NCBI GenBank assembly: GCA_015499995.1
Contig: JADNRV010000210.1
Location: forward strand, 20,351-84,350
Source: Flammula alnicola
Taxonomy: Eukaryota; Basidiomycota; Agaricomycetes; Agaricales; Strophariaceae
Length of the DNA: 64,000 nt
Reading direction: 5' to 3'
Shown here piece by piece: positions 23,471 through 33,733 of this stretch. Below the pieces are notes generated by a model. It was not told where the DNA came from. It saw nothing but the letters and a program-made list of their open reading frames with translations, and made no database searches. The position numbers were made by a program, and so were the translations under genes. The stretch's first letter is position 1, and every line of letters begins with the position of its first letter.

Positions 23471-24177
23471 TAACCTCTGTATGACTTAACAGGACAACCG
23501 GTCGGCCGACTTGACAGTTGAATGTCCGCCGTGTCAGGAGTGGTGACCATTGCAAGGGGGCCCATGTATCCTCAGGGTGCAAGGGTTCACGCGACGACGA
23601 CCGACGACAGAACCGCTCATATGACTCAGTGCTCACAGCCGACCTATTGCGGCACGCCCGTCGATAGCTCTCGCCTTCGCATACTTCCTCTATGAGCTGC
23701 AAGACTTCTGTCGTCGTCGTCGTCGGCACCTCGGGCTGGCATACTTCTTAAACCAAAAACTGCCCAAGGAGGAAGGACTCGGTTGGAGGAGTCAAATTAG
23801 ACAGCGGCATGGTATGCCATCACAGTAGAATAGTCGCTTACGATTGTCCTTTGTAGCCCACGACGGGTTACCGCAGCATCCGTACAGTTCCATTGGCTAT
23901 ATCATTACGAGGCGCGTTCTGACGCGTTCTCCTCTCACCTGCTTAATTTCATGCGCATATCGTGAATCGGGTAGGAGGGAAGATAAATATTATACCATTG
24001 CAGCCCATTGAAGGCTTGACGTATTAGCCCAGTCCATGTGCATGATGTCCTCATATTGACATAAAGGCGCTATCCTCTTGAAATGTTGATGCATAACAAG
24101 CTTTGACAATTTGCATACAAAACCAATGGAAAAGTTCAAGAAAAAGACCGTAATCCTTCACTCGTCACAATGCCCAA

Positions 24178-27100
24178 CTAGAGGAATCCAACAACTTTCC
24201 AGTATTTAACCCACATCTGGGCATGCATCTCGCCAATAGTAGGCAACATTTGCATAGTCCGACTGATAGATTGCGCCTTGGCAGTAGAGAACGTGGCGAA
24301 GCCTCCCGATTCCACTCCCTCCTTCCCCTGCTGTCGGAGCGCGGCGTCAAGCGCAGATGTCGCACGGAAGAAGTCAAGAAGCTTGATCGCCGGCTAAGTA
24401 GGTGAAATCACAGTTAGTGGCGCTTAAGGTGCTCAAGAAACGAACGGAATTAGGATTGTAAAAAGCCGACAACGTACAATGTGGTTAAGAATCTCAGTGG
24501 AGGCATTATCTGCATGCACTTCTAATTGAGATACCCAGGTCTGGAAATCGATCGTCTGTAACTTGGCAGACAAAATGCCCTCCTGGACGATGGCCTCGTT
24601 GATGGATGAGAAGACGGAGGTCCATGGAATAGGTCGAGGGTGCACGACGTTGAGGGCCATAGGAGACTCGGCCGACCAGACGACGTCGAGGATGGTCTGA
24701 GAGACAGCGTCCATCGGTATCCACGAGGTGACCTAGGTTAGTGTTAGCACGTTAGCCAGCAACTCGAATTACAATCGCCCAGAGAGAGAGAAATCAGCTT
24801 GCTTACCCCAGTGGCAGTAGGAAGGGCATTCAAACGAAGACTCGACTTGACGAGAATGGGTACCCAGTCCGATGTAGCCCAAGCACCGTTGGGATGGCCT
24901 CCGGAGATCTGACCAATCCTGAGTGAAGTCGCTTGCAGGCCACTCTGAGCTAGGATCTGATAAGAAGAGAAACGTCAATTCAGCAGTCGAAAAAAAGGGA
25001 GACCACTAACCCTCTCAGCCACGTATTTACTTCTCCATATCCATTTCCAACAGCATACTTCGGGTCTCGAGGACCTCTTCAGGATACGCGCCTGCGACTG
25101 GTCCCAAGAGAAGGCAGATGAGATGGATGATGTGAATAGGAACTTGAGCGATGTCGCGTGCTCGCTCGACCGAGCAAGATCCACGAGATTGCGTGTGCCT
25201 GCACGTTAGGCTCGAAGGATGAAAGGGAGACGTTGAATCCAGTCTCCATGCATTGTGGATTATGTCGTCACGCTGCTACGTAGCTGTATCAAACGCGTGA
25301 GAAACTACAAGAATCAAGGACTTGAAAGGAGAAGGTACGCACCTCGTTGTAAACCACATCTCTAAGGCCAAGATTCCTGTGCGACGCTTCTCCTTCCAAG
25401 TAAACGAGACGCTCAGTGGAAAGCAACGACACATCGAGGCCCTTATCCGCGAACCGCTCAGCTTGCCGCTCCTCCACAGACTTGGGCCAGACGAAGGTCG
25501 ATTAAGCACATACACCGTCTTCACCCGCGGGTCGCGCACGAGCGACTCCAAGAGCTGCGCGCCCAGGTTGCCAGTCGAGCCCGTCAGGAGCACTACGACA
25601 GCCCCGATCCATCGCGGCCGACACGCCGTGGATTCTTGTGTTCAGCGATGGGTTGAGACAAGCCCGTAGTGTACTTGGCAATCATCACTCGATCGCATCG
25701 GTCCGGCTGGACATGAGCACAAAGTTCTCTGGTCAGCAACAACGGCGGTGATGAACGCTGCTAGCTTGACGATGGAGGATTGCTGTAGATCGTGGCCTGC
25801 GTGACTAGCTTGGTTACTTGCTGGGTGTCCTTGGATTGCAGAGCGCTTACAATGCGACGGCGGAGAATGGTGACGCTCAAGCTGGGAAAAAAGTATTTAG
25901 AAAGGAAGCTCAACAAAAGGACAGGGTGGAATCCGTACCTATCCATTCCTTGCTGAAACAGATCGCCCGAGACAGAGATCGGCTGACTAGAGTGGATCTC
26001 CTGCACTTGGGTTTGCAGCCAGGCAACAGTGTCCTCTGTGTTCCAAGACGGCGGAGGGACAACTGTTTCGACCTTGACAGTTGCATCGACTTTGGCATAT
26101 CTAATAAATGGAGGGTTCGTAAATAACAAGTTATAGATGCGGACGAGAAATGATCTCGAATTTGTAGCGGAAAATAGGCAAAAGCAAAACCGGAAGGAGA
26201 CTTACATATCATCAATCTCATTCTGATAAGCCAGCAACGCGGCCTTGCGCATAACGGTTCCCTTGCCCGCTCGCGGAAGAGGTTTGTCCCTAGATGCGAT
26301 GAGGATCATCTCTTTGAAGATTCGGCTGAAGGCCGGAGCGATTTTGTTGGCTTCTTCGACAATCGGCCTACACAGAGGAAATAATCGTGAATTTGACGGC
26401 TTCAACTAAAGCCACAAAAAAAGGCACCACAAAGTATTCCTTATATTAACAAGCTGAGTCTCGTTGTTGACATCAATAGTATGCGGCGGTTTGAGCTCGA
26501 TGAGAACGCCAGCTTGATCACGCTCGCGGCCGAACATCGTCACGCCCATAATGCTATGTGCATAAAAAAACCAATCAGAGACTCAACTGATGAAGGTTCA
26601 AGAGAGGAAAGACGAACTAAGGGCTGCTCATAAGGATATCTTCCATCGGAGCTGGGACAGTCTTCTCTCCAGACGTATGCACGATGACGTCGTCTTTCCG
26701 GCCGATACTGCAAGGAAAAAGGGGTCAGTAAAATTTTATTCATAAGGTTCGCGAAGGGTGAAAAAATCACATTTTCCACAAGTACGGTTCGTAGGGTGCT
26801 GCACCCATAAATCAGAGCTGGCATATCCCTTCACATCGGGAAGATTCTCGACAGACACTTGATGTGTCTCGCTAGTCTAAGCAATGAAAAATCCATGAGC
26901 TTTCTAATGTTTTCCTCCCGAAATCAGAATGGAAGTGAAAACGTACCAGGAACTGAGACTCGAACGTCCCATCTCCCTGCGGATCCCAGCGAATGTTAGC
27001 TCTGTCGGACAACGAGAGATACTCCCAGTCCTTCTCGTCGCCCTCGCGGCGAAAGAAGCACGTCGGAGAGCCGAACTCTGTCGCTCCGTACGCTGGAGTT

Positions 27101-28406
27101 ATGTATACTCCCGATTCTGTCATGAAGTTGCCGAGTTTCGACGGTAACGGGCCTCCAGACCACACCTGCAAGTAATCTCAAGTGAGTGCCAAGCTTTATT
27201 TTCCAGATGCACTCCTCTTACGACGAATTCGAGGCTGGCCAACAGATCGACAGCTTTCTTATCTTGAGCCCACATTTGGAGAATGGTGGGGATGATGGCG
27301 AGGCAGTTGCATCTGGTTCGCGTGATGTGGTCCAAAACGTTATGAGGTATAGGCATCATGGGTGTTGATGTCGGCGTGGTTGCGACTGGGGGGAACAGTC
27401 CAATGGGCACTACGGCATATAAACCAATCATAAGGTGAACGACAATCCCTAGGGTGTGGAACGCGGGTAAAGCATGGCCAGCCATCGTCAATGGGACCTT
27501 GTAGGTGATGTTATCAGTCACAGACGCTGGTAAGATGAAACATTCATTGAGACTAAACACGATAGATGGATAACAAAGAACGCTCACGAAAACTTGCCCA
27601 GTGTACCATAGACTTAAACGTCTGAGGGATCGTCTTTGGAAATCCGGTACTTCCAGACGAGTGGAGATAAAGGAGGATATCGTCAATGGGAGGCCGAACC
27701 CCATGGGGATATTCTTCGAACGGATCCTCCAAACTTTCACGGCCAAGCTTTGGGAAGATCTCCTGGACGGGTGGTACTTCGTCAACTGTAAATGCGTATA
27801 AAGGATCAGAAGAGGTTAGTTCAGATCTAATTTCGTCGACGAGCGGGCGGAGGGTGTGGTAAGTCGTGAGGAGTCTGTGGCAGGATGTGTCCTTCAGCAG
27901 CTTGATGATACTTGCAGCGGTATTACGCGGAGACATAGGGTAGGGCTGTAAATTTATTGATGTCAGAAATGAATAAGATATCAACGTTCACGTTCATATA
28001 CTCACAATGTAACCGCCCTAGTAATACCTATCGTTACTGCCTGATAGAGCAGCGTATCAGAAAGAGCAACGAATGCGATGACCTGGCTATCTGGACCACT
28101 CCTCCCTGGCCTGATATAATGCGCCACACGGTCGGCTGCACGTCCAAATTCCAGGTACGAAATGTTGGTGGGTTCATGACTGCCATCCTCCGAAAAGACG
28201 TAGACAGTCTTGGAGGGATTGTTCTTCCTGTGGAAGTCGATGACCTCTGGGAGAGTGACAGAATAATCCGTGGGTGGGTGACGAGAGGGGTTGACTGCTC
28301 GCCATCTAGCAAGTCCTGTGTTGGAGATGGAATATCAGTGTCTGACCCAGAAATTATATGGTTCACGCGCTGATGATATACTACTGAATCCCATGGACTT
28401 CCACAT
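24178..28406 (-). CDS. Adenylate-forming reductase (A-T-R, NRPS-like), frameshifts present
   Basis: This reads as adenylation, carrier and thioester-reductase domains, about 1,050 residues, activating a carboxylic acid as an adenylate, loading it on the carrier and releasing an aldehyde or alcohol. A-domain core: YLHSSGSTGFPKT (about 27630) and YITPAYGATEFG (about 27100). Carrier motif: QQGMDSLS, with the phosphopantetheine Ser codon split by an intron (25939-25940 and 25881). Reductase Rossmann start: LLTGSTGNLGAQLLESLVRD (about 25560); the YxxxK-type segment GYGESKYVAER lies near 25020-25045. The last exons (24178-24960) read cleanly and end VKYWKVVGFL. At least twelve one-base gaps break the frame (near 28014, 26782, 25778, 25687, 25604, 25482, 25265, 25237, 25199, 25091, 25067, 25031). 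Each is explained by a homopolymer one base short. It is either a mis-sequenced working gene or a pseudogene. Start at 28406 is tentative. Confidence 0.8.
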
Positions 28407-28900
28407 TATTCAGCATCGTTTTGAGTGACAGTCGACGTGAGATGCGCCACCGAAGGTTCTCTTCACTTATCAATGATCAAGATGGAAACAAGGAGCCTTG
28501 AAGTACGTTGAGGAGGTTCCATGCTGGTAAGTGCATAATGATATGGTGTCAACGTTTCAACAGGAAATTTCAAATAGGCAACAGGGCAGTTTGCAAACAA
28601 CCGTAAACGAAGTCCTTGCCAGCTTCCTCGACAAACCATCATGCATCCTGCATTCGGGGCTTAAATTTTGCAATTGAAACTACTTTGTGAGCTGGCGCGA
28701 AGCCATCCACTTCAAAATTTTCAACATTGCGGTGCGTCCTGGCAGATGTTGATTTCGACGGAACGTAGATTCGCAATTGAACAACTTGGGGGCTTCGCCG
28801 ACGACGCCGGGCATCGCGCCAGGCATCGCGCTCAAATCGCGTCGAACTCAAGATCTTGGATTAAGCTACCCCTATGGTCTATTCGGACCTTCATACAAGA

Positions 28901-29290
28901 GCTAGCAGTCGGATTGGACCTGGTATTGTAGCTAATATCATCAGGCATTGTCCCGATTTCAGCCCAACATCTTCACTCAGTTTGACCGCATGCTACCTCT
29001 AGTAACAGGCTGTCGAACTGTGAAAGCGCTAGGAGTCGGATTGGACCTGGTATTGTAGCTAATATCATCAGGCATTGTCCCGATTTCAGCCCAACATCTT
29101 CACTCAGTTTGACCGCATGCTACGTCTAGTAACAGGCTGTCGAACTGTGAAAGCGCTAGGAGTCGGATTGGACCTGGTATTGTAGCTAATATCATCAGGC
29201 ATTGTCACGATTTCAGCCCAACATCTTCAATCACCGGCAGAAGTTGACCGCATGCTACCTCTAGTGACACCGGGCTGTCGAACTGTGACT
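28901..29290. repeat. 127-bp unit in three tandem copies
   Basis: Copies begin at 28901, 29028 and 29155 (each with GTCGGATTGGACCTGGTATT shortly after the start). Copies 1 and 2 are nearly identical; copy 3 carries small insertions near its end (CACCGGCAGAAG, GACACCGGG). It lies in the region between the reductase and the hydrolase, which are divergently transcribed. Confidence 0.9.
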
Positions 29291-29444
29291 CTCGTCAATT
29301 CCCATTCTCCTCTCTTCCGATATTGAGCATGTATTTTAAAGCATTAGCAGCACCGCTGTACTTCAACCTTCTACCGCAGCCAGGACCTCTTGGGTACTTG
29401 CTCCTCCAAAAGCGCATCGACCTCTGGGCTCAAAGTGCCACAAA

Positions 29445-30824
29445 ATGTCTGTCCTCGTCGAGAAACTTGTCCTCGAGCCTTCAGAGTCTTACCCTCTCTA
29501 TATGCTCGCTACTCGCTACAGCGCCAACCCCCCTCCTACCACTAATTCTCTAGATGACTACACTTTGATATGCTTACATGCCACTGGTTCCCATAAAGAA
29601 TCATGGGAAGTCACAATCAAACATTTATTAAATCTTAGGCGCGAACGTGAAACCCATGGTTATCCTCGAATTCGAGAGGTATATTCTATCGAATGTCCAA
29701 ACCACGGAGAGTCTGCGATACTTAACGCAGAGATTCTGGCAAAGCACTTCCCCGACAATTGTAAGCTGTTTAATCGCATTAACCACTAATTCTTGTCGCT
29801 AAAGCGTCTGTTAGGGTCTGTTCGGGAATATACCAGAGCTGCTCACTCCTTCCTAACCGCCGGCCTCTCGCGAGGCGCCAGAGTCGCCTTCCGAAAACGC
29901 AAAATTGTAGCACTGGGTCATAGTTTAGGAGCAGTTGCCTTGTAAGACCGCCAAACTTACGTTGAAATATGCGCTCTAACTCGGGATCTGCCAAAGATTT
30001 TACATGCACGAGATGAGACCTCGGATTTCTTTTACGGCCGTAATAGCGCTCGAACCGGCGTTCTGTCCGACGACAGATTACCCCGACTGTGGCGACATAA
30101 TTCGAAAGTTGGTAGCTTGGTCTTGGCTCCGACCAAATGTTTGGCCCAGTCGAAAAGCGGCTTTAAGAGATTTGTCCCGACATCCTAAATTCAGGACCTG
30201 GGATCCCGATGCCTTGCGCTCGTACGTGGTGAGTCTATTCCTATGTTTTGTGGTATAAATTTATAAGTAACCGTCCTTAATTTTAAGGATTATGCTCTCA
30301 GCATGCATCCTGCGTCTCAACTTCCAAAGCCGTATACCTTCGACGGTGTCATAGTATCAACCCCAAGAGAACATGAATTCGTGCGTTCTCTTTGGCACTT
30401 AAAAACCGTATTCGCTTACCCAGGACTTTATTACACCAGGCCACATACAGGAGCGACGATTTTGTTGGTGCACCTGTAGAAGCCTCTGCAATCACTTCCA
30501 AACAAATGCCCGTACACTTGATATGGGGAGGAGTACATGACGTTCTGTACGTCCATTATTCTGCTGGATAATTGCCCTATGTGCTGACCCCGTCCAGGAC
30601 CAGCCATCTGAAACATTTCATATCGAACTGTATGCCTAGTGCATCAATATATTTTATGGAGGGTGCAGGACACATGGTACGTATTTGTATCTTGGAATCG
30701 ATTTTGAAATGAATTTACAATGTAACGAGCCTCTACGCAGATAATTCAAGAGAAGCCCCAACTTGTGGCCAACAAGATCCATGACCTGTTGCTCTCTTTT
30801 TCCCCGATAAAGGCGATGCTCTAA
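29445..30824 (+). CDS. Alpha/beta-hydrolase
   Basis: Seven exons from ATG 29445 (MSVLVEKLVLEPSESYPLYM) join to about 330 residues. The catalytic set of the fold is visible: nucleophile elbow ALGHSLGAVAL (about 29910-29940), acid in HLIWGGVHDVL (about 30515-30545), and His in EGAGHM (about 30660-30675). An HATGSHKE segment near 29580 matches the oxyanion-hole strand position. No signal peptide, so probably intracellular. Fungal relatives include peroxisomal Lpx1-like lipases and hydrolases in secondary-metabolite clusters; the C-terminus (IKAML) is not a standard peroxisomal signal. It is divergent from the adenylate-forming reductase about 1 kb away. Substrate unknown. Confidence 0.85.
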
Positions 30825-31418
30825 ACCCCAGAGTCGGGTCGGACATTAGAACTCTTAGATGGGGCCAGCCGCGCGGCCCGTGCCCCAGGTTACCATTGAG
30901 GTAGATGATATACGCAGGAAGTCTGATTTCGAATGAACTTGCGAGACAGGGTAACGAGGAAGGAGGCGTACTTGAGGCGTACGGAATCCTGCGCATCTTT
31001 CAAATGAGCTTTGTATGTAAACGGTTTATGTAAACGTGTAAAATTTGTATTTCTCGTCTCCCACGGTAAAATCTACACAGAAGGTGCTAAGCGCCTAGCG
31101 AAGATACCACATAAGCGCCCAAATCGACGAGCCAAATCGAGACGCACTACGTAAGATTTTGAGGCCCAGGGGCGCCCTCCTATCAGCCTCGATTGCGAAA
31201 AAAGTCCCAGCAACTAAACGCGCAGATCCAACTATTTTCAACATCATTAGTTGAAACCCCTTACCTAAGTGCCTTCACATGCTAGCAAGCATTGCTTTCC
31301 TTGCAATTGTTACCCTCTCCGCCAACTGCCATTATTTATATGAAGAAAGATTTACAGAAGTGACGTACAGTATCTACATATGTAGTAATAAAACTAGAGC
31401 TACTAGATTCGAAGTAAA
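30825..31418. other. Convergent intergenic gap
   Basis: Between the 3' ends of the hydrolase and the membrane-protein gene. No gene or repeat seen. Confidence 0.4.
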
Positions 31419-32758
31419 TCAGACATTCTCTACACTGCTTGAACGGGGTCCCTTCTCTGTGTCTTCATCGTTTTCAACTCTTGACGTGTTACCATTCTGC
31501 GGGTGATCATATGTATTCGTATTAACTGCGGACTCCTCTCCCCTTGTGACATCCACTCGGAACGCCAAAGTTGTAATATGGCTTCGGGGAATATCCGGTA
31601 AGTCTACTTTGCTGGAAGAGGTCGGGGTCAACTCTCGGAAAATGCCCAACTTTGTATTTCGGTAAATGCGTCCGGCCATAATATTGATGATGATCACATT
31701 TGGAATGGGTATCACCGCCCGATAGACCTGGGGTATTGACTGGTTGAAGAAGGTGATCGCAGTGATGATCTGGATTATGATGGTGCTCCTGGAGGCCGTT
31801 GATAAAGAGTAAAATAGTGAGACTTGGGGTCGAATGAATACTGCTATGCACTTACAGGAGATATTTTTGACCGTCCTGGAGGAGCGCTCTTGATAAAGAG
31901 GGGAGGTATTGCCCGAAGAACGCTGCTCGAAATGTATTCTTGACCGTCATCTCGGCCGTAGTACTTTTCACGAGACGCCAAGTAATCGCACTGAACACGA
32001 GCAAGTCATTCACAAGGAATACCCATAGATCGGCGGATACTCTTGATCCCAAACCACCGTCGTAGATGCAGTACTTCGTTGGCCCAAGGTTGGCGAAATT
32101 CACCGCTGTTAGGGCTGGAACGAAACTGCCACCAACGACACCAAGCCACATTACGGAGAAGAACCCAACAACGATTTTGTTGTCCTTATACATCGCCCGC
32201 ACGCGAAAGTAGAAAAGTAGGCTGGGCGTTGCAAATACGAGCGGCAAACAGACTGTGGGGAATAGCCGAAGTTTATGGCACATTCCGAATCCAACAGGTG
32301 CACCTAGTAATTTTCTAGTGTTATAATAATCGCATCCAGAAAAAGCCTTGCACTGGATCTTACTCAAGATATACACCAGAGTCAGGATAAAGATAAACGT
32401 CGAGATTCTGCACCCCAAAGCTCAAGGTCAGGTAGAGATTACTTTAATCATAGTGGTAATTTGTCTTACCTTGATATGACATAAATGATGGTGGTAAATG
32501 TTAGTTGATATCTGGTTAAGAGGCTATAGTCTGCCAGGAGAGAATTGACTGTTTCCCAGGTTAGGGCCTAATATTTCAATAGGGGATTTCGTCAGGATGA
32601 ATATCTGTTGTGAAGTCATACTTTTTACTTACTCCCATAGTCCCCACAAGTACGTAAGTTGTCATTGTCATCTGAAACGCAATGTCCGGAGGTATAAACG
32701 CCATGGGCGTCAGAGGATTGGGAAGCTGGGGCGTCGCAGACGAAAAATTGGCCGACAT
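31419..32758 (-). CDS. Seven-helix membrane protein of mushroom-type family
   Basis: From ATG 32758 (MSANFSSATPQLPNPLTP), short exons join through ALTWETVNSLLADY and a region ISTFIFILTLVYILSKI. Further helices are at FPTVCLPLVFATPSLLFYF, IVVGFFSVMWLGVVGGSF, LWVFLVNDLLVFSAITWRLV and, after the next intron, YYSLSTASRSTIIIQIITAI and PIPNVIIINIMAGRIYRNTK. The C-terminal ~80 residues are hydrophilic (VDLPDIPRSHITTLAF...). The helix pattern and the final MAGRIYRNTKLG are typical of a large Agaricomycete seven-helix family, often annotated with DUF6533. Function is unknown; a receptor or sensor role is only a guess. Confidence 0.72.
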
Positions 32759-33733
32759 TGGATTTGCAGTTGCTTGAGATGAACTTTGTAACGAATACGC
32801 CCGCTTGTCTCTGTATTTATATGTTGCTGGTAGTATTTGTAGTAAGTACGCTGGGGTTGTCTTCCATTGATCATGATGCATAATGTCCGACCTTCTTTTT
32901 CTCAAATCAATAAGGGGTCAAAAGATCAATCCATTAGACTCAATATCTTGAACAGCAATCCTGATCCAGAGTCGTCCACAATGTCCCTAGAACAGTTGGT
33001 CATTCTTACTCTTGTGTTATTCCTTCATTCGTCATTCAGTCATTCCAATTTGAGATCGATATCCATGCACACGAGTTAGCCTCAAATCTCCAGCGCTATC
33101 GGGGCAGTCTGATAGTGCCAAAGACGGGAAGACCGACAGATTCTGGATTGCGGAATCAAAATATCGGAGCCTTTAGTCCATTATACCCTCATGCGCCACA
33201 GTAATTTAAAGCACCCTATTTATGGGCTTCTTGGGTAAATTCTACTCTAAAAGCCTCGAGTCGAAACTGATCTCGCAGGGAGGTGATACTCCTTAGATGG
33301 GTATACATAGGTATACACTCGGAAGCTATAAGAAAAGTGAACTCGAAGCCTTATCGTAAGCCTCATTGTGATGGTTCAAATAGATGAAACAGAGTGCTAA
33401 AATCGGCCAAGAAACATATGATGGCCTCGCTTTTAGTTCGGGATTAGATAACGAGTCATACAGGTGCAGCCTCTATAGGTATGGCTAATATCGCCCTGTA
33501 TTTATTATGAGTTTATGGATGACAGACCTCGAAATTCAGGCCTTTGAATCCGCCATTAATTTCTATACCTCAGCTTCCAACACACACATGAGCTTTTGAT
33601 TGAAAACAATGTTCAAGACCAGCGTTCCATCAGGGATTTTCCAGTAATGGTGGCAACGTTCGTACGGTCTTGTATCTGCAGATCATTCTTCCGGCAACAG
33701 CGCCGACAAATCGATTAATAAGTATTGATATCG
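32759..33733. other. Intergenic stretch, no gene resolved
   Basis: AT-rich sequence holding the promoter of the membrane-protein gene. Nothing else supported. Confidence 0.4.
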
